Positions 10,184 to 19,408 of a stretch of DNA of 64,000 bases are shown in pieces. How positions within the stretch are numbered: the stretch's first letter is position 1; every line of letters begins with the position of its first letter. The translations under genes and the position numbers were made by a program. The notes under the pieces were generated by a model, which saw only the letters and a program-made list of their open reading frames with translations, ran no database searches and had not been told where the DNA came from. The stretch covers positions 1,720,001 to 1,784,000 of the forward strand of contig NZ_JABWTA010000001.1 of NCBI RefSeq assembly GCF_013371495.1, written 5' to 3'. This stretch comes from Altererythrobacter lutimaris. Its GTDB lineage: Bacteria; Pseudomonadota; Alphaproteobacteria; Sphingomonadales; Sphingomonadaceae.

Positions 10184-10699
10184 TCAAAACGGAATGTCGT
10201 CATCCAGATCGTCATAATTGGAGCCGCCGCCGCTCTGGCCACCGCCGCCGGCACCTTGGCCGCCCCCTGAACCGCCAGCGCCCTGGTTCCAGCCGCCCCC
10301 GCCGCCTGAACCGCCGCCATAGCCGCCTCCACCACCGCCGCCGCCTGAGCGACCGTCGAGCATGGTCAGCGTGCCATCATAGCCGCGCAGCACCACTTCG
10401 GTTGAATAGCGATCATTGCCGGACTGGTCCTGCCACTTGCGGGTCTGCAGCTTGCCTTCGATAAAGACCTTGGAGCCTTTCTTGAGGTAGTTCTCACAGA
10501 CATTGATCAGGCCTTCGGAAAAGATCGCAACGGTATGCCACTCGGTCCGCTCCTGACGCTCGCCCGTACTTCGATCTTTCCAGGTTTCACTGGTCGCGAT
10601 CCGCAAATTGCAGACCTTGCCGCCATTCTGGAAGCTGCGCACTTCCGGGTCTGCGCCCAGATTGCCGATCAGCATGACCTTGTTGAGTGAACCCGCCAT
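10184..10699 (-). CDS. ssb: Single-stranded DNA-binding protein
   Basis: A 171-residue SSB. The OB fold occupies residues 1-110, starting [20 protein letters not shown] and including WHTVAIF and [13 protein letters not shown] long Gly-rich linker with almost pure glycine runs follows, then the acidic tip ending DDDIPF that recruits repair and replication partners. The start at 10699 is the standard family start; an open frame continues upstream without family character. It acts as a tetramer protecting ssDNA in replication and repair. Confidence 0.97.
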   Translation of the reverse strand: MAGSLNKVMLIGNLGADPEVRSFQNGGKVCNLRIATSETWKDRSTGERQERTEWHTVAIFSEGLINVCENYLKKGSKVFIEGKLQTRKWQDQSGNDRYSTEVVLRGYDGTLTMLDGRSGGGGGGGGYGGGSGGGGGWNQGAGGSGGGQGAGGGGQSGGGSNYDDLDDDIPF

Positions 10700-10812
10700 T
10701 TCAAGAATCCTTCCGTGTCTTGGACATGGGCTTATCGAATGGCTCACTGAGTCGCCACCCGCGTTTCGCACTTTTCACAAGAGGTTTGTGGGAAGCCTGA
10801 TTGTGAGGCTCG

Positions 10813-12669
10813 CTAAAGCCCCGCTGCGGTTGCGATCCAGTAGGTCAGGCCCGCAAAGACGTAGGCAAGCGCAAACAGATAGCCGAGCATGAACAAGGGC
10901 CATTTCCACCCGTTTGTCTCGCGCCGAGTGACCGCGATGGTGGAGAGGCACTGCGGAGCGAATACGAACCAGGCGAGGAAGGCAAGCGCAGTCGGCAAGC
11001 TCCAGCGCGCGGCGATCTGATCGCGCAAGGCGAGCTCCGTTGCTTCATCATCTTCCGCTTCGACAGCGTAAGTGGTCGCAAGGCTTGCGACTGCCACCTC
11101 GCGCGCCGCCATGGCCGGCACGATCGCGAGCGTCATTTCGCGGTTAAAGCCAACCGGCTCGAACACCGGATGCATGGCGGTCGCGATCTGTCCGGCAAAG
11201 CTTGCGTCCAGCTGGCTTTCGCCCTCGCCCGCTTTGGGGAAAGTCAGCAGCAGCCACAGGATTACCGTGGCTGCGAAGATGATCGTACCCGCGCGGCGCA
11301 GGAACACCCATGCGCGCTGCCACAACCCGATCAGCAAATCCTTGACGCGCGGCCACTGATAGCGTGGCAGCTCCATGATGAAGCCGCTCGCCGCGCCTTT
11401 TGTGACGGAACGCCGCAGAACCAGTGCGACAATCATCGCACCGAGTATTCCAGCGATGTAGAGGCCGAATAGGACCAGGCCTTGCAAGCCAATCCCCGGG
11501 CCAACGCTGGTGGCAGGGATGACTGCTGCGATGATAACAGCATAGACCGGAAGCCGCGCTGAGCACGTCATCAGCGGCGCGATCAGGATCGTCGTCAGCC
11601 TGTCCTTGGGGTCAGAAATCGACCGCGTCGCCATGATACCGGGGATCGCGCAAGCGAAGCTCGAGAGCAGCGGGATGAAGCTGCGCCCGGAAAGGCCCAC
11701 GCGCGCCATCAGACGGTCCATCAGGAAGGCGGCGCGTGCCATATATCCGCTCGCTTCCATCACCAGAATGAAGGCAAACAGGATCACAATCTGCGGCAGG
11801 AAGACGACGACAGAACCGACGCCTGCAATCAGACCCTCGGTCAGAAAATCGCGGATGAAGCTCTCGCCCATATTCGCGGTGACGAAGCCTGCTGCAGCCT
11901 CGGTTGCGCTTTCGATCAAGCCAATAAACGGATCAGCCCACGCGAACACCGCCTGAAACATCACGAACAAAAGTCCGAACAGGATCACAGGGCCCGCCCA
12001 TGGGTGCATCAGCACTTTGTCCATGCCGGAGTTCAAGCGATGCGTGCCGCTCTCCGACAGGATTGCGGCCTTGGCGATATTCTGCGCGGCCAAACGGCGT
12101 TCGGGTAAAGACAGCTGGCCTGTACGGCGCTGCTCAGCCAGCGCGTCATCGAGCCGCTTGGCATCCGCCACTGCTGCTGACAGATCATCAAGACCTTTGC
12201 GCCGCACTGCGACTGTCTCAACCACCGGCACACCCAGAGCGTTACTCAAAGCGCCAGCATCCAGCGTCAGGCCATCGCGCGTCGCGAGATCCACCATGTT
12301 AAGCGCAACCACCGTCGGGCGCCCAAGCGCGATAACTTCCTGCGCGAAGACCAGATGCTGCTCTAGGTTTGCGGCATCCAGCACAACGATAAGCACATCT
12401 GGCTGGGCTTCGCCTTCAAACTCGCCCACGACCAATTGCCGCGTAACTTCTTCATCCGGACTGGTCGTGTCATGCAGCGAATAGCTGCCCGGCAAATCGA
12501 CCAGTTCCATCGGCTCGCCATTGCCTAGCGTGATGCGCCCAACTTTGCGCTCAACGGTCACACCGGGATAGTTCGCGATCTTCTGCCGAGCGCCGGTCAG
12601 CGCATTGAACAGCGCGCTCTTGCCTGCATTGGGATTGCCCACAAGGGCTGCTCGGCGGATGCTGCTCAT
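10813..12669 (-). CDS. feoB: Ferrous iron transport protein B
   Basis: A 618-residue FeoB. The N-terminal G domain has G1 GNPNAGKS at residues 11-18, G3 DLPGSYSL and G4 NMVD. A GDI-like helical region and a polytopic membrane part with two Gate domains (around SGRSFIPLLSSFACAIPGIMATR and near PAMAAREVAVASL) follow. It is shorter than the E. coli protein (about 770 residues) but complete. It imports Fe(II) across the inner membrane. The start overlaps the end of feoA by four bases, so translation is coupled. A Fur-box-like site lies upstream of feoA. Confidence 0.96.
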   Translation of the reverse strand: MSSIRRAALVGNPNAGKSALFNALTGARQKIANYPGVTVERKVGRITLGNGEPMELVDLPGSYSLHDTTSPDEEVTRQLVVGEFEGEAQPDVLIVVLDAANLEQHLVFAQEVIALGRPTVVALNMVDLATRDGLTLDAGALSNALGVPVVETVAVRRKGLDDLSAAVADAKRLDDALAEQRRTGQLSLPERRLAAQNIAKAAILSESGTHRLNSGMDKVLMHPWAGPVILFGLLFVMFQAVFAWADPFIGLIESATEAAAGFVTANMGESFIRDFLTEGLIAGVGSVVVFLPQIVILFAFILVMEASGYMARAAFLMDRLMARVGLSGRSFIPLLSSFACAIPGIMATRSISDPKDRLTTILIAPLMTCSARLPVYAVIIAAVIPATSVGPGIGLQGLVLFGLYIAGILGAMIVALVLRRSVTKGAASGFIMELPRYQWPRVKDLLIGLWQRAWVFLRRAGTIIFAATVILWLLLTFPKAGEGESQLDASFAGQIATAMHPVFEPVGFNREMTLAIVPAMAAREVAVASLATTYAVEAEDDEATELALRDQIAARWSLPTALAFLAWFVFAPQCLSTIAVTRRETNGWKWPLFMLGYLFALAYVFAGLTYWIATAAGL

Positions 12670-12905
12670 TGCGCTGCTACCGTCATAGCGGCGGCATGCG
12701 AGCGGCGGAGGGCCACTGTCATACGGCCAATGGTCACAGCGAGTGGGTCTTTGCCGCCGAAAACCCCGCGATGCGCGATGCCGACTTCTGCGCCTTCATC
12801 GAGACCCAGCGCACGTAAACGCTGCGCGTCTTCATCAGGGATCTGTTCCCAGGAGACAGACGTGATCGTGGCAGATGTGCCATGAGGCAAGAGGTCTAAT
12901 GTCAT
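12666..12905 (-). CDS. feoA: Ferrous iron transport protein A
   Basis: A 79-residue SH3-like FeoA protein: an ITSVSWEQ strand, RLRALGLDEGAEVGIAHRG, and a terminal strand VTIGRMTVALRRSHA. It is a small cytoplasmic partner that modulates FeoB. It is the first gene of feoAB, with overlap ATGA into feoB. Confidence 0.93.
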   Translation of the reverse strand: MTLDLLPHGTSATITSVSWEQIPDEDAQRLRALGLDEGAEVGIAHRGVFGGKDPLAVTIGRMTVALRRSHAAAMTVAAQ

Positions 12906-12935
12906 CGCGAGATGCGCTGCCAGAGCGCGCCGCTA

Positions 12936-12954
12936 ATTGCAACCGATTCTCAAT
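12936..12954 (-). promoter_or_regulatory. Fur-box-like operator upstream of feoAB
   Basis: Read on the minus strand the site is ATTGAGAATCGGTTGCAAT, an imperfect palindrome whose outer ATTG/CAAT match. It ends 31 bases before the feoA start and resembles alphaproteobacterial Fur/Irr-type sites (TGAGAATC...TTGCA). Iron control of feoAB is well established in other bacteria; binding here is inference. Confidence 0.6.
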
Positions 12955-12976
12955 AAAGCATCGGAATTGCTTCAGC

Positions 12977-13915
12977 TCACGTGCTGCAATCCTGCTCCAA
13001 TTGCGTTGCGGCCCGCGCAAAAGCCTCGCCAAGTTTGACATAATCCTGCGACCGATAGTGCCAGCCATCGGGCAGGAAACCGAAGTCCTCTGTCTCCGTC
13101 ACCAGATGCGCGCACGCATCGTTCTCCACGAAGCGTTTCTGGGCGGCTTGCACATCTTTCGAATAGCGCATGACCTGTGTTTCAAGTGTTTTGCCGGAAT
13201 CCTTGATCTGTCCGACAACGATGGGAAGCTCGTCATCGTGCAAAGCCGCGCGAAACAGCGACATTAGGCGCGCAAGGTTCGCATCATAGGCATCTGCGAT
13301 ATCAGGATCATCAATCGCATCCGCTTCGCCTTGCATCCAGATTATACCTGCCGAAATCAGCCTGTCCGGCGCACCGTCACCGTCAATGTCGCGAGTGCTC
13401 ATCGCCAAGCTGATTGTATTAAGCGCATTGTCATACTGATTGCGGCGATTGCCTTCTGCAAAGTCCGGATCCCAATTGCCGAACTGCGATTCCGCTTCGA
13501 CGAGGCCGGTCCCGCCGCGCGAGTATTTTATGATCGCGATGCGCTCGGTTGGCTGGATTGCCGCCATTGTTATGCCAAAAGTCAGTTCGGGCCCGAAGCG
13601 GGCGGATGGCTGGTTGGAGAACCCGTCGGTGACAAAGCCCGTGCCATGGCCCGCGGTCAGCGGGACCCAGACACCGACGCCCCCGTCTTGCCCGCCGTCC
13701 GCCACATTGCGTCCGTGGAAAATGCGGACATTATGATCGCCATTTACGAGCTCCTGCGGAAGCTCCTTCACAAAGCCGAAGCCTTCCATGTTGGATTGTC
13801 CGCCTAGGAAATAGACTTTGTAAGTCGTGCCGTTAGCCTCAGGTGCGGAAGGCGCACACGATGCGGTCAGCCCAAGCGCAACCAGACCAATCAGGTGCTT
13901 GAGATACCAATTCAC
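12977..13915 (-). CDS. SASA/CE6-type carbohydrate acetylesterase lipoprotein
   Basis: A 312-residue protein with a lipobox-like LTASC (Cys20) and the block GGQSNMEG, whose Ser41 is the SGNH nucleophile of the sialate O-acetylesterase / carbohydrate esterase family. IIWMQGEADA lies in the middle and the C-terminal catalytic block is LPDGWHY. It probably removes acetyl groups from sugars at the cell surface. Its start overlaps the end of the COQ9 gene by four bases, so the two are translationally coupled although the functions look unrelated. Confidence 0.82.
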   Translation of the reverse strand: MNWYLKHLIGLVALGLTASCAPSAPEANGTTYKVYFLGGQSNMEGFGFVKELPQELVNGDHNVRIFHGRNVADGGQDGGVGVWVPLTAGHGTGFVTDGFSNQPSARFGPELTFGITMAAIQPTERIAIIKYSRGGTGLVEAESQFGNWDPDFAEGNRRNQYDNALNTISLAMSTRDIDGDGAPDRLISAGIIWMQGEADAIDDPDIADAYDANLARLMSLFRAALHDDELPIVVGQIKDSGKTLETQVMRYSKDVQAAQKRFVENDACAHLVTETEDFGFLPDGWHYRSQDYVKLGEAFARAATQLEQDCST

Positions 13916-14586
13916 CGTGCCGGGTAACGCAACCGTCCAAGGAAGCGCGTCACGTTAAAGCTCTCGCGATCAGGGCGCAGTAGCCGCGCTTTCACTTTCT
14001 CGAATTTCATCACGCCTTCAATGCGGCGCTCGAGAAACGCGCGGGTCTGTTCCTTGCCTTCGCTGTCATCCTCGACAAACACAGCCAGCGTTGCTGCATA
14101 GATCGAGCCGAGGATCGTGCGTTTGGTATAGTGATTGTAGTCCGTCGCGGTATCGCCAGCGAGCCGCCACATCAGGTCTGCACTTCGCCAGCCGATCTGC
14201 AGAGAGCGCGAGGCGTTTTGCGGCAAAGCCATGATTGCAATTGCGCGGCGCAAAGCTTCTTCCAGGCCTTCGACCGCCATCAGGCGGAACCAGACCAGTT
14301 CGAAAATCCGCTCGCGGATCTTCATTTCGTTCAATTTCTCTGCCGGGAGAGCTTCCGCCATTTGTGCATCGACGCTTTCGATCCACGCATCGATCATGTC
14401 CATGGCGCGGCCGCCGATGGGCTTATCGGCATAAGCGAGCTTTGCGACATCAAAGTCAGCGCCCGCCATTTCAGCGGCAGCTTCCAGAGCCGTATCATTC
14501 CAACCATCAAAGATCGCAGCGGCCGCCACTTCCGGCGCGAGCGCCACACGCAGCTCTTCCAAGGTCATGTCGGCAAAATCAGTCAT
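13912..14586 (-). CDS. COQ9 family ubiquinone biosynthesis protein
   Basis: A 224-residue all-helical protein with the COQ9 signatures: an N-terminal TLEELRVALAPEVAAAAIFDGW, then FELVWFRLM, SADLMWRLAGDTATDYNHYTKR and LGSIYAATLAVF. COQ9 is a TetR-derived lipid-binding protein that presents intermediates to COQ7 for hydroxylation. In alphaproteobacteria it is a typical accessory ubiquinone gene. It lies upstream of, and overlaps by four bases, the esterase gene. Confidence 0.92.
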   Translation of the reverse strand: MTDFADMTLEELRVALAPEVAAAAIFDGWNDTALEAAAEMAGADFDVAKLAYADKPIGGRAMDMIDAWIESVDAQMAEALPAEKLNEMKIRERIFELVWFRLMAVEGLEEALRRAIAIMALPQNASRSLQIGWRSADLMWRLAGDTATDYNHYTKRTILGSIYAATLAVFVEDDSEGKEQTRAFLERRIEGVMKFEKVKARLLRPDRESFNVTRFLGRLRYPAR

Positions 14587-14632
14587 TTGAGCACTCGTCA
14601 GTTTGCAGCGGCAGGTTGATTATCAAAGCCGG

Positions 14633-15253
14633 TTAGAAGCTAGGCCCGTAATCCTTGGCTGGTCCTGCTTCCGCGCGTTTTTCATCTGCCTTTGCAAACT
14701 CGTCGGCGAGCCGTGCGTTCCCTTGCATCAGCGCGACATAATCGCGCGCGGAGCGGCCGGAATTGTCGGTTGCGTCTGTGTTCGCGCCTTTCTCAAGCAG
14801 CAAGCGCACCAATGGCACATCGCGGCGATGCACCGCTGCGATCAGAGGCGTTTCGCCGGTCGCATTCTTTACGTTAATGTCCGCGCCCGCCTTGATGAGT
14901 GCTTCGACACCGTCGACAAAACCCAACGTCACAGCAATCTGGATAGGGGCGACACCGTTCTTGTCGCGAATGTTGGGATTGGCGCCGCGCTGAGATAGAA
15001 ACTTGATCCATGCAAGATCGCGCCGCTGGGTAACGATGTGCAGCGCAGTCTCACCGGTAGTGATATCGCGCGTGTTGACGATGGTTGTGCCCGGCTCATT
15101 GAGCTTGTCCGTCACAGCATCGCCATCACGGTCTTTGACCGCTTTCAGGAATTCATAGCCTTCAGAAAACAATTGGGCTGTCGCAGGCACCGCAGCAAAG
15201 GCAGCCAGAGCCGCCAGCATCATCCCAATTGTGCGCATAACGGCGCGCGCCAT
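14633..15253 (-). CDS. Exported ankyrin repeat protein
   Basis: A 206-residue protein with an N-terminal signal peptide (hydrophobic to about residue 26, ending ATAQ). Four ankyrin repeats lie at about residues 60-165, including GETALHIVTQRRDLAWIKFL, GVAPIQIAVTLGFVDGVEALI and GETPLIAAVHRRDVPLVRLLL. It is probably a periplasmic protein-binding module with unknown partner. AGGATAACAGG precedes the ATG. It is divergent from the SCO1 gene across a 92-base promoter region. Confidence 0.85.
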   Translation of the reverse strand: MARAVMRTIGMMLAALAAFAAVPATAQLFSEGYEFLKAVKDRDGDAVTDKLNEPGTTIVNTRDITTGETALHIVTQRRDLAWIKFLSQRGANPNIRDKNGVAPIQIAVTLGFVDGVEALIKAGADINVKNATGETPLIAAVHRRDVPLVRLLLEKGANTDATDNSGRSARDYVALMQGNARLADEFAKADEKRAEAGPAKDYGPSF

Positions 15254-15345
15254 CCTGTTATCCTTTCACAAATCCTGTCAGAAAGCCCCTAAGAGACTGT
15301 GTGTGCCTCTTACAAATGCTTTGAACGATGACCAATTAGCAGACC

Positions 15346-15966
15346 ATGAACCGACACGCTACGCCTCAAAATCTCCGTGCCGCCCTTACGGCGACAATTG
15401 CCTCTGCCTTCCTTGCGGCTTGCAGTGCCGCTCCTCAAGCCGAAGAGCCGGTTATCCCGCCACTGCAAGGCGCCGATATTGGCGGCGATTTCGAGCTCGT
15501 CGGCAGCGATGGAGAGACTGTCCGCTGGACCGATTTCGAAGGCCAGTACCGGATCGTCTATTTTGGCTTCACCTTTTGCCCCGACATCTGCCCGACCGAT
15601 ACGCAGAGGATGGCACAGGGGCTTGAGATTTTCGCAGAAAAGCGCCCTCAGCAGGCTGCAAAAATCCAGCCGATGTTTATCAGCATCGATCCGGCCCGCG
15701 ATACGCCTGAGAAGGTCGGCGAATATGCAGCCGCGTTCTCTGATCGCCTCATCGGCCTCACCGGCAGCGAGGAGCAAGTCAAAGCCGCAGCCGATACCTT
15801 CCGCGTGTTCTATTCGCGCGGCGAGGATACGCCTGGCGGCGGCTATCTGATGGACCATTCCAACATAGTCTATCTTTTCGGCCCTGATGGAGAGCCATTG
15901 GCAACACTGCCCACAGATGAAGGCGCGGAAAGCGTCGCGGCTGAACTTAACAAATGGGTGAGCTGA
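15346..15966 (+). CDS. SCO1/SenC family copper chaperone lipoprotein
   Basis: A 206-residue lipoprotein (lipobox LAAC, Cys26) with a thioredoxin fold. Copper ligands are CPDIC (Cys78, Cys82) and His171 in MDHSN, the complete SCO set. It delivers copper to the CuA centre of cytochrome c oxidase in the periplasm. The next gene overlaps its end by 13 bases. Confidence 0.93.
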   Translation: MNRHATPQNLRAALTATIASAFLAACSAAPQAEEPVIPPLQGADIGGDFELVGSDGETVRWTDFEGQYRIVYFGFTFCPDICPTDTQRMAQGLEIFAEKRPQQAAKIQPMFISIDPARDTPEKVGEYAAAFSDRLIGLTGSEEQVKAAADTFRVFYSRGEDTPGGGYLMDHSNIVYLFGPDGEPLATLPTDEGAESVAAELNKWVS

Positions 15967-16415
15967 GGGATCAGTTCTGGACCCTTCCGCTGAAGGACTT
16001 GTCGCGCGCAGAATGGGAAGCGCTATGCGATGGCTGCGGACGATGCTGCCTGCACAAGGTCGAAGAAGAAGACACAGGCGAAATCTTCGACACTAATGTC
16101 GCGTGCAAATTGCTTGATACCAAAACCGCGCGTTGCACTGATTACAAGAACCGCAAAGCCTTTGTGCCGGATTGCCTGCGCTTGACGCTCAAGATCGTCG
16201 AGGATGTCCCATGGTTGCCGCAAACCTGTGCTTATCGCAGGCGCGCGCAAGGCGAGCCATTGCCTGAATGGCATTATCTTTTGAGCGGCGACCGCGAGGC
16301 CGTCGAGCACGCAGGCGTATCCGTAGTTGGCCGCGTGATCAGCGAAACCCATGCGGGCCCGCCTGAGCATCATATCGTCGATTGGGACACTTATGTGCGC
16401 GAGAGCGAGCGATGA
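15954..16415 (+). CDS. YcgN/UPF0260 family cysteine-cluster protein
   Basis: A 153-residue protein with the family's cysteine pattern: CDGCGRCC near residue 23, then VACKLLDTKTARCTDYKNR, then FVPDCLRL and PQTCAYR. A metal or Fe-S cluster is likely but unproven; the family's function is unknown. It overlaps the SCO1 gene at its start and the peptidase gene by ATGA at its end, so the three are one operon. Confidence 0.88.
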   Translation: MGELRDQFWTLPLKDLSRAEWEALCDGCGRCCLHKVEEEDTGEIFDTNVACKLLDTKTARCTDYKNRKAFVPDCLRLTLKIVEDVPWLPQTCAYRRRAQGEPLPEWHYLLSGDREAVEHAGVSVVGRVISETHAGPPEHHIVDWDTYVRESER

Positions 16416-17134
16416 TCGACTGGCTTCGCAAGGAGCAGCTTGAGCCGGAGATCGAGCTGGCGGGGCGCGTCCTGCCCATCGAATTGAAGCGCCACCCGCG
16501 CGCGCGCAGGCTCACCTTGCGGATAGCGCCCGATGGCAGTGCAGTCCGCCTCACTCTGCCGCAATGGGCCCGAAGCGCGGAAGCGATCGCCTTTGCCCAT
16601 GCGAAAACGGAGTGGTTGGCAATACAGCTCGACAAGCTGCCACAACGCACCTCCCCTGAACCAGGCGGAACGCTGCAATTGCATGGGGAGCCTCACGCGA
16701 TCGAGTGGGATCAGACGCACCCACGCACACCGCGGCTTGAGCATGATACGATCATGCTCGGCGGACCGCTCTCCTCGCTTGAAGCACGGCTGAGGCGATG
16801 GTGTGAAACCCGTGCGCTAGCGACCTTTGAAGACGATGTGACGCATTATTGCGAAACTGCCGGACTGGAACCGGTGCCGGTCGCGCTATCGCGCGCACAG
16901 AAACGTTGGGGCAGCTGTTCGGATCGCAAGCGCATCCGTTTGAATTGGCGCCTCATTCAAGCGCCGGATTTGGTGCGCCGTTCCGTCGTCGCGCATGAAG
17001 TAACGCATCTGGTCCATTTTGACCATTCACCCGCCTTCCACGCCATGCTGGGCGAACTATTCGAGGGCAATGTGCGCGAAGCGGATCGCTGGCTCAAACA
17101 GCATGGCCGCGGCCTTTATGCGAGTTTCGGATAA
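16412..17134 (+). CDS. YgjP-like (DUF45) zinc metallopeptidase
   Basis: A 240-residue protein with HEVTH at residues 195-199 and the continuation HFDHSPAFH, the zinc signature of the YgjP/DUF45 group (SprT- and wss1-related fold). Before it is the typical RAQKRWGSCSDRKRIRLNWRL segment (quoted in part). It is cytoplasmic with no signal peptide. Substrates are not established for the family. The ATG overlaps the stop of the preceding gene. Confidence 0.88.
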   Translation: MIDWLRKEQLEPEIELAGRVLPIELKRHPRARRLTLRIAPDGSAVRLTLPQWARSAEAIAFAHAKTEWLAIQLDKLPQRTSPEPGGTLQLHGEPHAIEWDQTHPRTPRLEHDTIMLGGPLSSLEARLRRWCETRALATFEDDVTHYCETAGLEPVPVALSRAQKRWGSCSDRKRIRLNWRLIQAPDLVRRSVVAHEVTHLVHFDHSPAFHAMLGELFEGNVREADRWLKQHGRGLYASFG

Positions 17135-17191
17135 GACAAACCGGACTTCGAAACACTGGCGCTCGCAAGAAGCGATCCCTATGTTGCCAAC

Positions 17192-17656
17192 ATGCTCACG
17201 GAGAAACTTGCCAAGTCGCGGTTCAATCCCGCGCCGGGAATCGCTGATTTCTGGAATGAATTCAAAAAGCCCCAGCCCTATCGCTGGGCCATCCTGCTCG
17301 CCTCTGCAATTCCTGTGATCATCATCATGCTGTGGGCGACAGCGCAAAGTGTGACTGCACCGCCTGCAAGACCGGAAGTAACCTGGATCACCAGCTTCGC
17401 TCCCGATCGCACGGATGAGGAAATCATGGCATCCAATATAGCCAATCAGGAACGCAAGGATGCGATCGCCGCCGAGCAAGAGCGTATCGCGGAAGAGAAA
17501 CGCAATATGTACCGCGAGCTAGGCCGCGCAACAGGCATTGATGTCGATGCAATGGAAGCGGAGATCGAAGCCGAGCGCGCCGCTGAGGAAGCGGCAGCAG
17601 CGCAGCAAGAGCCGTCAACCGGCAGCAGCGCAAGCGAGGCTGAGCTTGCCGAATAA
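17192..17656 (+). CDS. Single-pass membrane protein, unknown function
   Basis: A 154-residue protein with one transmembrane segment (about residues 34-52, WAILLASAIPVIIIMLW). A charged, probably coiled-coil tail (about residues 85-145) is rich in Glu and Ala. No family recognised. Its 3' end overlaps the likely TTG start of ribD by eleven bases, so translation may be coupled. Confidence 0.65.
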   Translation: MLTEKLAKSRFNPAPGIADFWNEFKKPQPYRWAILLASAIPVIIIMLWATAQSVTAPPARPEVTWITSFAPDRTDEEIMASNIANQERKDAIAAEQERIAEEKRNMYRELGRATGIDVDAMEAEIEAERAAEEAAAAQQEPSTGSSASEAELAE

Positions 17657-18626
17657 TGGGGCGGATGATGCGCGCTGGATGGATGCCGCTGCGCGACTTG
17701 CGCTGAGAGGCCGCCCGGCAAGTTCTCCAAACCCGAGTGTCGGAACAATCCTAGTTAGAGATGGCCGTGTGATCGCGCGCGGCTGGACGCAAGGTGGCGG
17801 TCGCCCGCATGCAGAAGCGCACGCATTGAGCAATCTCTCAAGCGGCGAAGCAGCAGGCGCGACAGCCTATGTGACGCTGGAGCCATGTGCGCACCGGTCC
17901 GAGAGAGGTCCTGCCTGTGCGGAATTGCTCGCCCAAGCAAAGCCTACGGGCGTTGTGATCGGCATTCTCGATCCGGACTCGCGGACAGCTGGGCAAGGGG
18001 TCAGCCTGCTTGAGGATGCTGGGATCGAAGTGACTGTCCTGGAGAGTGCTTCCGCTCGCGAAAGCCTGGCCGGCTATCTTACTCGTGCTGAGCGAGGCCG
18101 TCCGCATGTTACGCTGAAGATCGCCATGTCCCTTGATGGCTGTATCGCGCTGGCGGACGGCACTAGCCAATGGATCACCGGCGATGAAGCGCGCGCGCAT
18201 GTCCATTCGCGCCGCGCGCTCTCGGATGCGATCCTCGTAGGCGGCGGAACCTGGCGAGCGGACAAGCCGCGGCTCGATGTCCGCTTGCAAGGTCTGGAAC
18301 ACCGCTCGCCGCGGCGGGTTCTGCTCACTCGAGGCGTGGCTCCGGACGGTGTAAAGGTGATCAACGCGCCGGAGCAGATCAGCACGCTGGATGGCGTGCA
18401 GTATCTCTACATCGAAGGGGGTGCGGAAGTGTCTGCAAGCTTCCTTAAAGCTGACTTGGTTGACCGGCTGGAGATCTACCGCGCGCCCATCATCATCGGC
18501 GATGGCCTGCGCGCGATTGGCGATCTTGGCCTCACCGATTTGCCAGCCGCACATGGCCGCTGGGCGATTGCGGAAAAGCGCCAGCTTGGCAGCGACACAT
18601 TCACCGCCTATCAGCGCACCCGATAA
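17646..18626 (+). CDS. ribD: Bifunctional pyrimidine deaminase/reductase RibD
   Basis: A 326-residue protein. The N-terminal cytidine-deaminase-like domain has zinc ligands His55 (HAEAHAL), Cys81 and Cys91 (PCAHRSERGPAC). The C-terminal reductase domain begins at HVTLKIAMSLDG and includes AILVGGGTWRADKPRL. It performs the deamination and side-chain reduction steps of riboflavin synthesis. The start is a TTG at 17646 with GAGG eight bases upstream; the nearest ATG (17679) would cut into the conserved N-terminal helix. The next gene is ribE. Confidence 0.92.
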   Translation: MPNNGADDARWMDAAARLALRGRPASSPNPSVGTILVRDGRVIARGWTQGGGRPHAEAHALSNLSSGEAAGATAYVTLEPCAHRSERGPACAELLAQAKPTGVVIGILDPDSRTAGQGVSLLEDAGIEVTVLESASARESLAGYLTRAERGRPHVTLKIAMSLDGCIALADGTSQWITGDEARAHVHSRRALSDAILVGGGTWRADKPRLDVRLQGLEHRSPRRVLLTRGVAPDGVKVINAPEQISTLDGVQYLYIEGGAEVSASFLKADLVDRLEIYRAPIIIGDGLRAIGDLGLTDLPAAHGRWAIAEKRQLGSDTFTAYQRTR

Positions 18627-18644
18627 GGAGCTCAAGCGCAAACC

Positions 18645-19262
18645 ATGTTCACAGGTATCGTCACCGCCATCGGAACCATCAGCAAAGTCGAACAGCGCGG
18701 CGATTTGCGTCTGCGCATTGCGGCACCGCTTGATCCGTCGAAGATTGCGATCGGCGCTTCAATTGCGTGTTCGGGCGTTTGCCTGACAGTGGTTGAGCGC
18801 GGCGGAACCGCAGGCGATGCATGGTTCGACGTCGATGTCTCTGCCGAAACAACCAGCCGCACTGTGCCAGCGATGTGGGCTGAAGGCGCGAAGCTGAATA
18901 TCGAGCCGAGCTTGCGTGTCGGCGATGAGATTGGCGGCCACATCGTGACAGGCCATGTCGATGCTGTGGGCGAAGTCATCGCGGCTGTCCCTGAAGGCGA
19001 CAGCTGGCGGATCGTCATTCGCGCGCCTAGAGAAATCGCGCCTTTCATTGCCGCCAAAGGCTCGATTACAGTCAACGGTGTTTCGCTGACAGTAAACTCG
19101 GTTGAAGATCAGGCGGATGGCGCATGCGATTTCGGCCTCAATATCATCCCGCATACCGGCGAAGTGACGACCCTTGGTGAGCTCAAGGCTGGCGATCATG
19201 TCAATCTGGAGATCGATGTGCTTGCGCGTTACCTGAAGCGGATGCAGTCACTGGCGAGTTGA
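18645..19262 (+). CDS. ribE: Riboflavin synthase alpha chain
   Basis: A 205-residue protein starting FTGIVTAIGTI, with two lumazine-binding half-domains. SIACSGVCLTVVE is in the first; SITVNGVSLTVNSVE is in the second, after the GGHIVTGHVD linker block. It converts two 6,7-dimethyl-8-ribityllumazine to riboflavin. It begins 18 bases after ribD with AAGGAG upstream. No FMN riboswitch is visible upstream of this pair, and ribB/ribH are not in the window. Confidence 0.95.
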   Translation: MFTGIVTAIGTISKVEQRGDLRLRIAAPLDPSKIAIGASIACSGVCLTVVERGGTAGDAWFDVDVSAETTSRTVPAMWAEGAKLNIEPSLRVGDEIGGHIVTGHVDAVGEVIAAVPEGDSWRIVIRAPREIAPFIAAKGSITVNGVSLTVNSVEDQADGACDFGLNIIPHTGEVTTLGELKAGDHVNLEIDVLARYLKRMQSLAS

Positions 19263-19408
19263 TTGCTCACAAGGTGCGCTTGGTTAACCCGCCGACTTGC
19301 CGCTGAACCCACATTACAGTAGCCTCGTCTATTAATTGAGGTCGCAAGTCCATCTTGCGCGCTTGAGTTCCGTCGAGAGAGCCGCGCGCAAACCTTGGGA
19401 GGGGTTTG

